A stretch of DNA of 59,970 nt from contig RFOD01000009.1 in NCBI GenBank assembly GCA_009926865.1, positions 1 to 59,970 on the forward strand. The letters run 5' to 3'. The notes under the pieces are model-generated. The model was not told the origin of the DNA and did no database searches. It saw only the letters and a list, made by a program, of their open reading frames with translations. Both the position numbers and the translations under genes were made by a program. Shown piece by piece: positions 9,277-17,482 of this stretch (positions within the stretch are counted from its first letter, which is position 1; the number at the start of each line of letters is the position of its first letter). The stretch comes from Gammaproteobacteria bacterium. Lineage in GTDB: Bacteria; Pseudomonadota; Gammaproteobacteria; Steroidobacterales; Steroidobacteraceae.

Positions 9277-9310
9277 TCGCGCAGGCACCCTCAGGGTCGG
9301 TGCACCATGT

Positions 9311-9345
9311 GGGGTCGCCTGTTTATCAGGCGGCCCCTTTTCTTT
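9311..9345 (+). terminator. Rho-independent terminator after the TonB-dependent receptor gene
   Basis: An 11-bp stem (9311-9321 with 9327-9337, one G-T pair) closes a 5-base loop TTTAT and is followed by the T-rich run TTTTCTTT. It lies 35 bases after the receptor stop codon and 38 bases before the next start at 9384. Confidence 0.88.
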
Positions 9346-9383
9346 GCTGGGCTTATCTAGTGAGATGCTTTGACGGGGGCAGT

Positions 9384-10280
9384 ATGGCAACACCTGTGCG
9401 GAATGAGGGCACGCGAACGCGACGAGACGTGTTGGGTGGCGGATTCTTAGCCGGCGCAGGGCTGCTGTGGGGCGGTGCCGAATCGAGCCCGTTACCGTCT
9501 CTACCGACATCTACTTCCGAGCAAGGGTCATTGCCGGGTTGGGGCGAGGTGCAAGATCCCGCTCTAAATTTGCGCAATCTGGTGCGGATGCAAGGCAGCT
9601 TACGCGAGGAGGATGTCCCCTGGTGGTTTACCGGCGTGATATTTGCCGTGCCGTCTTCGCAAGAAAGCCCTCGACCCTTAGTGCGTTTCGAAGGCTTAGA
9701 AACTTACTGGTTCTCTCACACCGCTAATGGTTTTCGTTTAGGCGGCCATACGGTCACCTATTTTAGGGACTATGAGACTAATCAATTTTTATATGAGTAC
9801 GACAACCCGTGGACGGGGCAGACTGATGAAGTGACTGCTGCCGTTCAAGGCGGCAACTTAGAGTTCGAATACTCGCAAGACGGTATCTGGCCAGTGCGGC
9901 TTGACGGGAGCGCTTTTTCTGAACCTGTGCGTAGTGGTTTACGTGTGCAATGGGAGGAGCAAGGCCCTCACGTGTGGCTTCAGCACCAGACCGTCTATCC
10001 CCCACGACTGCCTGGTATGTTCGGGCAACGTCAAAGTATGTTTGTGCGCCGCACTGAGTTCTTTGATGATCGCTTTGTAGCGCTGCCGAGTGTGTTTAGC
10101 TCCACCGTCTTTATGGGTTGGTTGAAGTGGATGCGAATGAGAGACTACCCAGGGCATGTCATATGGCATGCATCGGGCGCAAAATTATCCTCTTTGACCG
10201 AGGTGCCCAAAGAATTTTTGGCTCGCGCCGAACGCGAGTACCCTGAGCGATTGACGGCAAAGCCACGGGGGTCATCATGA
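9384..10280 (+). CDS. DUF1838 family protein with Tat signal
   Basis: A 298-residue protein whose N-terminus has a twin-arginine signal (TRRDVLGGGFLAGAGLLWGG), so it is probably exported folded to the periplasm. The rest resembles DUF1838, with LNLRNLVRMQGSL, the VPWWFTG stretch, the YWFSHTANGFRLGGHTVTYF region and a Trp-rich C-terminal third. The biochemical activity of DUF1838 is unknown. The ATG at 9384 is preferred to 9300: GGGGG lies just upstream, the Tat signal then starts correctly, and the longer frame would run through the terminator hairpin. The stop overlaps the start of the FG-GAP gene by four bases (ATGA), so the two are translationally coupled. Confidence 0.8.
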   Translation: MATPVRNEGTRTRRDVLGGGFLAGAGLLWGGAESSPLPSLPTSTSEQGSLPGWGEVQDPALNLRNLVRMQGSLREEDVPWWFTGVIFAVPSSQESPRPLVRFEGLETYWFSHTANGFRLGGHTVTYFRDYETNQFLYEYDNPWTGQTDEVTAAVQGGNLEFEYSQDGIWPVRLDGSAFSEPVRSGLRVQWEEQGPHVWLQHQTVYPPRLPGMFGQRQSMFVRRTEFFDDRFVALPSVFSSTVFMGWLKWMRMRDYPGHVIWHASGAKLSSLTEVPKEFLARAEREYPERLTAKPRGSS

Positions 10281-11980
10281 ACTTATTCGCACCCAACTAT
10301 CGACATGTGGTCGTCGCGCTTCTCGTCGGGACGCTTGGAGTGGTCTCGCAAGCGGCTGAGCACTCTCCTGTCCGGTTTGTAAACGAGGCGAGTATTCGCG
10401 GGGTCGCTGACCCTGCGGTCAATTCCACAGGGCCGACGTTTGGGGATTACGATCTCGATGGCGATCTCGATATCTTTGTACCGGTAGAGGATCTCGCGCC
10501 GGGGTTACACGACCGACTATTTGAGAACCAGGGTGATGGTCGATTCGTGGATGTATCTACGCTGCGCGGGGTCGATAATCCGGGAAGCTTTAGTCGAGGC
10601 GCGGTCTTCTGTGATCTCGATAATGATGGCGATGCGGATCTTGTGTCGGCCACTATGCCGCCTGGGCAGTCTCGTCAGCGACACATACCTACAACGCTTT
10701 TTCGTAATTTATTACGCGAGCAAGGCGAGCCGAACTTCATCGATGTGACTCGAGAGTCGGGTCTAATGCGCGCCGGCAATGCCGAGGATGAAAAAATTGG
10801 CGGTATGGGTGATACGGCAGGCGGCGTGGGTTGCGCCGACTACGATCGCGATGGGGATCTCGATATCTTTTGGAAAAATGCTGACGGTGAAATTGAGAAT
10901 GCATTGTTCCGCAATGAGGGAAATTGGCAGTTTCTGGATGTCACGAACACGTCTGGCGTTGCGGTTCAAGAAAAGCTCAAAGACTCCAATGCACAGGGCT
11001 CGCCAAACTGGGTGGACTTTGATCAGGATGGTTGGCCAGACTTACTGATCACCAATGAGGGCGATCGAAAGCTGTTGCTGCGCAACCTCGGCGATGGGCG
11101 ATTTGAAGACATTACGCTCGCGCGGCGAGCGCCCAACGCATTGCCGCTATTAAATCCTGGCTATGCCCAAGGGGCTTGTATCGCGGATTTTGATCACGAC
11201 GGGGACATGGATATTTTTTTACCGATGGCGGATCAAGCGAGTCGCCTATTACTGAACCAACTTAAGGAAAAAGGGGCGTTGTCTTTTGACGATGCGACGA
11301 TACGCTCGGGGGCGGGTGTGATTGGCGGTGCGCGCGGCTGCGTTGCTGCGGACTTTGATAACGATGGGCATGTGGATCTCTATCTCAATAACGGAGGACC
11401 CTCCAACACCTTGATCAACGACGTGATTGCCGGGTTCCCGCCGTTCGTGCAGTTCTATATCGCTTGGGAGAAGGCGCCTAATGTCTTGCTGCGTAATCTC
11501 GGTCAGGCGCAATTTGTGGACGTGACCGATGGCTCCGGTGCAGAGGGCCTGGGGATCGGCTCGGGTGTGGGTGCGGCAGATCTGAATGGCGATGGTTTTG
11601 TCGATCTGTATGTGACCAATCGCACCTACTATGCGATGGGCCAGCAAGTCAGCCCCGAGGCGGGTGAATCGCAACTTTTGATGAATCAAGGTAACGATCA
11701 TCGTTGGCTACGCGTGCAGCTAGTAGGGACACGTAGTAATCGGGATGCCATGGGCGCTCGGGTCAGTGTCGTTGCCGGCGGGTTCACTCAAACTCAGGAG
11801 AAACAAAGCGCTCATGGCTATAACTCGACCAACGATCCGGTATTAAATTTCGGCCTTGGTGCGCATGACGTTGATGAAGTGAGAATTCTTTGGCCGTCGG
11901 GGCAAGAGCAAGTGGTTACGAAGCCGGAGAGCAACCAGACGCTGGTGGTCACCGAGCCCACCGAAGAGCCAGGGGGCTGA
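10277..11980 (+). CDS. Exported FG-GAP/VCBS-repeat protein with ASPIC/UnbV domain
   Basis: A 567-residue secreted protein. A signal peptide ends near VSQAAEH. At least seven calcium-binding-type VCBS/FG-GAP motifs follow, for example DYDLDGDLDIF, DLDNDGDADLV, DYDRDGDLDIF, DFDQDGWPDLL, DFDHDGDMDIF, DFDNDGHVDLY and DLNGDGFVDLY, which predict a beta-propeller. The C-terminus (RVSVVAGGFTQTQEKQSAHGYNS...VDEVRILWPSGQ) is the ASPIC/UnbV domain seen in CRTAC1-like proteins. No catalytic activity is established for such proteins in general. The gene overlaps the DUF1838 gene by 4 bases and precedes the aldehyde dehydrogenase by 2, so the three form one transcription unit. Confidence 0.9.
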   Translation: MNLFAPNYRHVVVALLVGTLGVVSQAAEHSPVRFVNEASIRGVADPAVNSTGPTFGDYDLDGDLDIFVPVEDLAPGLHDRLFENQGDGRFVDVSTLRGVDNPGSFSRGAVFCDLDNDGDADLVSATMPPGQSRQRHIPTTLFRNLLREQGEPNFIDVTRESGLMRAGNAEDEKIGGMGDTAGGVGCADYDRDGDLDIFWKNADGEIENALFRNEGNWQFLDVTNTSGVAVQEKLKDSNAQGSPNWVDFDQDGWPDLLITNEGDRKLLLRNLGDGRFEDITLARRAPNALPLLNPGYAQGACIADFDHDGDMDIFLPMADQASRLLLNQLKEKGALSFDDATIRSGAGVIGGARGCVAADFDNDGHVDLYLNNGGPSNTLINDVIAGFPPFVQFYIAWEKAPNVLLRNLGQAQFVDVTDGSGAEGLGIGSGVGAADLNGDGFVDLYVTNRTYYAMGQQVSPEAGESQLLMNQGNDHRWLRVQLVGTRSNRDAMGARVSVVAGGFTQTQEKQSAHGYNSTNDPVLNFGLGAHDVDEVRILWPSGQEQVVTKPESNQTLVVTEPTEEPGG

Positions 11981-11982
11981 GT

Positions 11983-13443
11983 ATGCAGGGTTTGATGCTA
12001 ATTGATGGTCAGATGACCGCCGGTGATGCGGGTGAATGCGATTTGTGGGTGGAATCTGTTAACCCGGCAACCTTAGAGCGCACGGGACGTGTTCCCGCAG
12101 CGACTGCAAGCGACGTTGAGCGTGCGGTCAGCGCGGCCGTTGTGGCGCAGCGGGCATGGGCGAGTCGGTCGGTCTGGGATCGGGCCACGCAGTTACGTCG
12201 ACTTGCTGCCGCGATTCGTGAACGGGGGTCTGAGATCTTGCAATTAGAGGCTCAGGATACCGGCAACACGATCGGTAAACTCCAGGCCGACATACAGATC
12301 GCAGCGGGATATTTGGAATACTTTGCTGGTCTCGGCTCAGAGATGAAAGGCGAGACGATTCCCGCGAGCGCTGACGGCCTGCACTTCACGTTGCGAGCGC
12401 CCTTTGGGGTGGTCGCGCGGATTGTCCCGTTTAATCATCCGTTTATGTTTGCGGCGGCCCATCTCGCCGCACCGTTGATGGCGGGTAACGCTGTGGTCGT
12501 AAAGACTCCTGAGACGAGTCCTCTAAGTGGGAGTTTGCTCGGCGAGTTGTGTCAAGCGCATCTACCCGCAGGACTTGTCAATATCGTGCATGGATACGGG
12601 TCGCCTGCAGGCGATTCATTGGTGCGCGATCCGCGTGTGCGGCGCATCGGGTTCACAGGTTCTGTGCCGACCGGTTTGGCCATTCAACGTGCGGCGGCTG
12701 AGAGCGGGGTTAAGCATGTCTCATTGGAGCTTGGCGGCAAGAACCCCTTGATCGCTTTTGACGATGCAGACGTCGAGCGGGTGATTGAAGCAGCGTTAGC
12801 CGGGATGAATTTTTCGTGGGCTGGTCAATCCTGTGGTTCAACGAGCCGGCTTTTGGTTCACGAGTCAATCTATCAGGCTGTGGTGAACGGATTAGCTGAG
12901 CGCATGGCGGCATTGCGCTTGGGCGATCCCCTCGATCCCGAGTCACAGATGGGGCCCGTTAATTCACAGCGACAGTATGAGCGGGTGATGGGCTTTATCG
13001 AGCAGACTAAAGCTGACGGCGCGCGTCTGTGCACAGGGGGTGGGCGACCAGCTGGCAAAGAATTTAGCGAAGGCTGCTTTGCGAAGGGGTATTGGGTGGC
13101 GCCGACGCTATTTGCGGATGTCCAACCGCACATGCGAATCGTGCGGGAGGAGATATTTGGGCCGGTCGTGTGTGCAATGTCATTTCGCGAGGAGGCTGAA
13201 GCCCTCGCACTGGCCAATGACTCGAACTTGGGACTCACGGCCTCGGTATGGACGCGTGATCTCGGTCGTGCCAAGCGTATGGCACAAAGAATTGAAGCCG
13301 GCACGGTATGGCTGAATGCGTCCGGTCAGCATTTTGTGGGTGCTCCGTTCGCAGGTTGGAAAGATAGCGGGCTTGGCGGCGAGGAGTGCCTCGATGAACT
13401 CTTAAGCTATACCCAGCTTAAGGCTGTGCACTGGCTCGACTGA
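11983..13443 (+). CDS. NAD(P)-dependent aldehyde dehydrogenase
   Basis: A 486-residue aldehyde dehydrogenase superfamily enzyme that oxidises an aldehyde to the acid with NAD(P)+. The catalytic residues are visible: Asn151 in VPFNHPF, Glu249 in LELGGKNPL, and the nucleophile Cys284 in GQSCGSTSR. The coenzyme-binding motif FTGSVPTG is at about residue 224, and EIFGPVV is present. The length is usual for the family. The ATG at 11983 is chosen over the upstream frame start because AGGGGG lies 6 bases before it and the protein starts as homologues do. It is the third gene of the DUF1838-FG-GAP-ALDH unit. Its 3' end overlaps the opposite-strand MFS gene by 26 bases. The substrate is unknown. Confidence 0.92.
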   Translation: MQGLMLIDGQMTAGDAGECDLWVESVNPATLERTGRVPAATASDVERAVSAAVVAQRAWASRSVWDRATQLRRLAAAIRERGSEILQLEAQDTGNTIGKLQADIQIAAGYLEYFAGLGSEMKGETIPASADGLHFTLRAPFGVVARIVPFNHPFMFAAAHLAAPLMAGNAVVVKTPETSPLSGSLLGELCQAHLPAGLVNIVHGYGSPAGDSLVRDPRVRRIGFTGSVPTGLAIQRAAAESGVKHVSLELGGKNPLIAFDDADVERVIEAALAGMNFSWAGQSCGSTSRLLVHESIYQAVVNGLAERMAALRLGDPLDPESQMGPVNSQRQYERVMGFIEQTKADGARLCTGGGRPAGKEFSEGCFAKGYWVAPTLFADVQPHMRIVREEIFGPVVCAMSFREEAEALALANDSNLGLTASVWTRDLGRAKRMAQRIEAGTVWLNASGQHFVGAPFAGWKDSGLGGEECLDELLSYTQLKAVHWLD

Positions 13444-14725
13444 ACGCGCGCCACAGTAACCAGACCGCAAGCGGATTGGCGAGCGCGGAGGTCAGTGCCA
13501 TCGACCAACCGAGTCGCAGCTCATCCGCAAAAATAAAATCCGTGGTGAAGCCGACGGCGAACGGGCCTAAGGTGGCTCCGACGAGCACCAAAGAGAGTTG
13601 GTAGGCGGCGCCAAATTGCGCGCGCATGCGATCAGGCGTGATGGATTGTACGTAGGCGCCTGCCGGTCCCGTGGCCGCAGAGCCAAAGAAAAACGTGAAG
13701 AATATCCAGCTGGCGTGCCCCCACATACTTGGCATAAAAGGCGCAACGATGGAAGGCAAGAGTAGCCCTAGGCTACAGCCAAAGAGTACTCGTAGCTTGG
13801 CATGACGATCGCCCCGCGATTCGAGAAAATCAGAGAGTGCGCCTCCTGAGAACGCACCCAGAAGTCCCCCTAGTAACGCGACTGTGCCGATGACAGCGGC
13901 TGCCTCCGGGATACTCGCCCCGTATTGACGTTGATAAAACGCGGGGGTCCAAGTCATGACTGCAAAGGCTGTGATCGACGTCGTGCCGTAGCCTGCAAAC
14001 ACATAGCCGTAGGTGGAGACGTTGGCTTTGAAGTGAGCCCAGACTTCTTGGAAGGCTGCGGGGCTAAATCCGGGTCCCCGCGCTGGTTCGCGCACAAAGA
14101 GCATGAGGAGCGCGACAGGCAGGCCGAGTAAGCCGACCGTCAACATCACAAGTCGCCAGCCGGAAAGATCCCCTAGTAGAGGAATCGACACGGCACCCAA
14201 AGTAAATAGCCAGCCAATCAGTGCACCGCCTAATAAGAAGGCAATACCCGTACCGGCTGTCACGCCGGCACTAAACACACCGATGGCGAGCGCCAGTCGT
14301 TGCGGTGGGAAGTACCCGGCGAGCATGGAATAGGCCGACGGCGATAGGGTCGCCTCGCCAACGCCGACTCCGACTCGATACACAAAGAGCTGGAGAAAAC
14401 TTCGCGCCGTACCCGCCAGCGCTGTCATGCTGCACCAAAGAACGATGCCAGTTGTAATGATCCACTTGCGACTATAGCGATCGGCCCAGCGCGCAATCAC
14501 GAGACCCATACCACAATAAAAAATCGCAAAGGCCGCACCGGCGAGCAGGCTGAACGCGGTATCCGATATACCCAAATCCGCTTTGATGGGCTGTACAAGC
14601 AAGGAAATAATCAGCCGATCAATAAATGACACGCAGTTGGCCAGCGCGAGGACGACCACCACAAACCACGCATAGGCGGGGCGGAATGAGGGGGTTTCAG
14701 ATGTGGACACAGACTCACCCCGCAC
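13418..14725 (-). CDS. MFS transporter, spinster-like
   Basis: A 435-residue major facilitator superfamily permease with about 12 membrane segments. The N-terminal half carries ALANCVSFIDRLIISLLVQPIK followed by the loop 2-3 motif ARWADRYSRKW, and GVGVGEATLSPSAYSMLAGYFPP; this arrangement is typical of the bacterial spinster-like (Spns) branch. Members often sit beside catabolic genes in environmental bacteria and are presumed to move organic acids or lipid-like compounds, but the substrate here is unknown. It is convergent with the aldehyde dehydrogenase and divergent from the alpha/beta hydrolase at 14827, leaving a 101-base shared upstream region. Confidence 0.9.
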   Translation of the reverse strand: MRGESVSTSETPSFRPAYAWFVVVVLALANCVSFIDRLIISLLVQPIKADLGISDTAFSLLAGAAFAIFYCGMGLVIARWADRYSRKWIITTGIVLWCSMTALAGTARSFLQLFVYRVGVGVGEATLSPSAYSMLAGYFPPQRLALAIGVFSAGVTAGTGIAFLLGGALIGWLFTLGAVSIPLLGDLSGWRLVMLTVGLLGLPVALLMLFVREPARGPGFSPAAFQEVWAHFKANVSTYGYVFAGYGTTSITAFAVMTWTPAFYQRQYGASIPEAAAVIGTVALLGGLLGAFSGGALSDFLESRGDRHAKLRVLFGCSLGLLLPSIVAPFMPSMWGHASWIFFTFFFGSAATGPAGAYVQSITPDRMRAQFGAAYQLSLVLVGATLGPFAVGFTTDFIFADELRLGWSMALTSALANPLAVWLLWRAFSRASAQP

Positions 14726-14826
14726 TTGGTATGGGAGAAGGGGACGAGTATATCGTCCTGTTACGGGTGTGCTGCGTCGATTGCTGAGAAGTGACGCTCA
14801 TCGACACAAGCCGATTAGGAGGGCGT

Positions 14827-15777
14827 ATGGCGAAGAAGCGTTGGCGCTGGTTGGGAGGCGTGCTCGGGATGGCGATCGCGATCATCGTGCTGGCGCTTTG
14901 GGCGTATCGGGACGTACCGGCTGCAGCGGTCGAAGCGCGTTGGGCAACGCCACCCTCTCAGTTCCTCGAGATCGATGGGGTGCGTCTACATTATCGCGAC
15001 GAAGGCGAGGGTCCCGTGCTCGTGCTACTACACGCGAATTATGCGAGTTTGTTCATGTGGGAGCCGTGGGTGACTCGATTACGCGATCATTATCGAGTCA
15101 TTCGCGTGGATCTGCCTGCACATGGTCTGACCGGACCTGAGCCCAATGGCGACTATCGGCTCGAGCGTATTCAGTTTCTGTTTGAAAAATTCATTGATGC
15201 CATGGAGATCGATCAGTTTTCCATTGCGGGCGCCTCGATTGGCGGCACGGTCGCGATGCGCTATACGGTCGATTACCCTGAGCGGGTTGCACGTTTGATT
15301 TTGATCAGCCCCGGGTCCTTGGAACCGCGAGTGCGAGGCCGCACCACACCCGCTGAGGTACCCGGTGCAGCCAATGTATTGGCCTATATATTGCCCCGCG
15401 CCTTTACCGAATTTCTTTTACGTAATGACTTTGGCAACCCTGAGCGGCTTGATCCCCAAATTGTCAACGAGTGGTACGCCATGTGGATGCGTGAGGGTAA
15501 CCGCATGGCGATGCTGTCGTTGCTTCGTCAGTATGTCTCGGGCGGTGTTGAAGATAAAATTCGTGCGGTACAGGCCCCTGTCTTGCTGATTTGGGGTGAG
15601 CAAAATCGACGAGTGCCTTTGGCGCTCGCCTACGAGACGCGAGACCTCCTTGAGTCGTCACCCTCGGTAGAGCTTGAGGTGTTACCGGGGGTGGGTCATA
15701 TGCTTGTGCAAGAAGCGCCGGAAGAGAGTGCTGCAATCATCGCACGCTATCTCGATAGGGAAACGCCGGGACGCTAG
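14827..15777 (+). CDS. Membrane-anchored alpha/beta hydrolase
   Basis: A 316-residue alpha/beta-hydrolase-fold protein with an N-terminal membrane anchor (about residues 9-27). The nucleophile elbow is GASIGG with Ser137, and the catalytic His lies in GVGHMLVQEAPE. Two usual features are altered: the oxyanion-region HG motif reads LLHANYAS, and the position normally holding the catalytic acid (WGxxD) reads WGEQN, so the acid may be elsewhere or absent. The ATG at 14827 is chosen because AGGAGG lies 5-6 bases upstream; the 14791 ATG has no such site. It probably hydrolyses an ester or a C-C bond. Epoxide or haloalkane chemistry is less likely with a Ser nucleophile. The substrate is unknown. 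Confidence 0.85.
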   Translation: MAKKRWRWLGGVLGMAIAIIVLALWAYRDVPAAAVEARWATPPSQFLEIDGVRLHYRDEGEGPVLVLLHANYASLFMWEPWVTRLRDHYRVIRVDLPAHGLTGPEPNGDYRLERIQFLFEKFIDAMEIDQFSIAGASIGGTVAMRYTVDYPERVARLILISPGSLEPRVRGRTTPAEVPGAANVLAYILPRAFTEFLLRNDFGNPERLDPQIVNEWYAMWMREGNRMAMLSLLRQYVSGGVEDKIRAVQAPVLLIWGEQNRRVPLALAYETRDLLESSPSVELEVLPGVGHMLVQEAPEESAAIIARYLDRETPGR

Positions 15778-15805
15778 AGCGCGAGTGTCTTCGCACGCGA
15801 GCACA

Positions 15806-16576
15806 CTAGAACTTGGGGCGGCGTTTTTCCAAAAAGGCCTTCGCGCCTTCGCGAAACTCGGGCGAGTCGAAACTTTGTTCATAGAAACGTCGCGACTCTG
15901 GGGTTTCAGCAAGTACCCCTGCGCTCAACATATCGATGACGGCTTTCGCTGCTCGCACTGAGTTACCGGCATTGAGAGAGATCTCTTCGGCGAGCGATTG
16001 TGCCCGCTCACGCAGTTCGACAGCAGGTACAATTTCATTGATAAGTCCGAGATCAAGCGCTTCGCTAGCCATAATCCGTCGGCCGGTATATAAAATCTCT
16101 TTGGCGCGAGAGGGGCCCACGAGATCGTAGAGGCGCTTGCTGTCAGCCAAGCTATAAGCGAGTCCCAGCTTAGCCGGAGGAATCGCCATAAACATGTTGG
16201 GTGTGGCAAGACGTAAATCGCAGGCGAGCGCCAAACCACACCCTCCGCCGGTGCAGGCGCCTTGCAGTAATGCGATGGTCGGGATGGGAATGCGCTCCCA
16301 AGCCATTTGGCTCTCGAGCACAATATCTTGCATCGCTCTCATGCGTGCGGGGTCTGCCAAGTAGCTCTGCATTTCGACAATGTCGGCACCCGCCGAAAAG
16401 GCTTCGGTACCTGCGCCGCTTAGCAAAATAACGCGCACGCTTTCGTCGCGACCCAACTGATGGGCGGCTTCAAGTAGACCCTGCCACATCCGGCTCGTAA
16501 TCGCGTTACGCTTGTCGGGTCGATTGAGGGTGACCTCCGCCAAGGGCGACAGAATGTTCGTGATGAGTTCACTCAT
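15806..16576 (-). CDS. Enoyl-CoA hydratase/isomerase (crotonase) family protein
   Basis: A 256-residue crotonase-fold protein acting on a CoA thioester. The CoA/oxyanion-hole regions FSAGADIVEM and LLQGACTGGGCGLALACDLRLA are well kept. Both acidic residues used by classical enoyl-CoA hydratases are missing: GGGCE reads GGGCG, and the QPE motif reads IPPAKLGL. Simple hydration of a 2-enoyl-CoA is therefore unlikely; isomerase, hydrolase or lyase activity is more plausible for this superfamily. The length is normal. It is convergent with the alpha/beta hydrolase (28 bases apart) and divergent from the SDR gene at 16640. Together with the CoA ligase and MaoC protein downstream it suggests CoA-ester catabolism. 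Confidence 0.88.
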   Translation of the reverse strand: MSELITNILSPLAEVTLNRPDKRNAITSRMWQGLLEAAHQLGRDESVRVILLSGAGTEAFSAGADIVEMQSYLADPARMRAMQDIVLESQMAWERIPIPTIALLQGACTGGGCGLALACDLRLATPNMFMAIPPAKLGLAYSLADSKRLYDLVGPSRAKEILYTGRRIMASEALDLGLINEIVPAVELRERAQSLAEEISLNAGNSVRAAKAVIDMLSAGVLAETPESRRFYEQSFDSPEFREGAKAFLEKRRPKF

Positions 16577-16639
16577 GCGATGATGTTAGCAGGTGTGGTT
16601 ACCCGTCGTTGTCAGTGAAGAGCAGGAGGTTTGGCTCCC

Positions 16640-17482
16640 ATGGGTATGTATGCAGATTTAGCGGGCAAGGTGGCGATCGTGACGGGCTCTGGGCGAGCCA
16701 AGGGGCTCGGCGAAGCGATGGTGAAGCGCTTGGCAGCCGAGGGCTGTCGGGTGGTCGTCAGTGATATCGGTCAGCCTAAAGGTGAGGCGATGCCGAAAGA
16801 GGCGATCGGTACTCGCGATGAGATGCAGCAAATCGTAGCGGACATCAATGCCGCTGGCGGGGAAGCGATCGGCGTCGCCTGCGACGTATTGGTGGAATCA
16901 GATGTGCAGGCGTTGGTCGCAGCGGCGGTAAAGCAGTTCGGCCGGCTAGACATCATGGTGAACAACGCCGGTATCGGCTACATCATGAAACCCATTATTG
17001 AGATGTCGGAAGCTGATTGGGATGCCGTTCTCGGCGTTAATTTACGCGGTGCATTCTTTGGCGTAAAACACGCTGCCAAACAGATGCTATCGCAGGGTGG
17101 CGGCGGTCGCATTATTAATATCGGCAGTCAGGCCTCGAAGTCAGGTTTCCCCTTTGCCGCAGGTTACGTGTCATCCAAGCACGGTATGGTGGGCTTAACG
17201 CGCACCGCGGCCATTGAGCTCGGTCAGCATGGGATCACGGTCAACACGATCTGCCCTAATCACGTCACGACGGGACTCGGTGCGTGGCAAAACCAGTATT
17301 TCAGTGCCGCGACCGGTCGCAGCGAAGAGAAGTATTTGGCCGATATGCGTTCTCGGATTCCGTTGGGCCGGCCCGGCTTGCAAGAGGATATTGCCAAAGC
17401 CTGTGCATTCCTCGCGTCTGAGCAAGCCGCTTACATCACCGGTGAGGCGATGAACGTATCCGGTGGTGAGGAATATCATTGA
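16640..17482 (+). CDS. Short-chain dehydrogenase/reductase (SDR)
   Basis: A 280-residue classical SDR oxidoreductase. It shows the nucleotide-binding TGSGRAKGLGEA motif (slightly longer than the usual TGxxxGxG), NNAG near residue 108, and the catalytic Ser163, Tyr176 and Lys180 (YVSSK). A loop of about 20 residues (GQPKGEAMPKEAIGTRDE) after the second strand is longer than usual and contains no obvious extra domain. The ATG at 16640 is chosen because AGGAGG ends 10 bases before it; the TTG at 16631 is too close to that site. Its stop overlaps the next gene's start by one base (TGATG), so the two are coupled. It probably oxidises or reduces a hydroxy/keto group in the local pathway. Confidence 0.92.
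   Translation: MGMYADLAGKVAIVTGSGRAKGLGEAMVKRLAAEGCRVVVSDIGQPKGEAMPKEAIGTRDEMQQIVADINAAGGEAIGVACDVLVESDVQALVAAAVKQFGRLDIMVNNAGIGYIMKPIIEMSEADWDAVLGVNLRGAFFGVKHAAKQMLSQGGGGRIINIGSQASKSGFPFAAGYVSSKHGMVGLTRTAAIELGQHGITVNTICPNHVTTGLGAWQNQYFSAATGRSEEKYLADMRSRIPLGRPGLQEDIAKACAFLASEQAAYITGEAMNVSGGEEYH

Noticed and set aside
9300-9383. Upstream start at 9300 for the DUF1838 gene
   Set aside because: It would translate through the terminator hairpin, and the Tat signal with a good ribosome-binding site begins at 9384.
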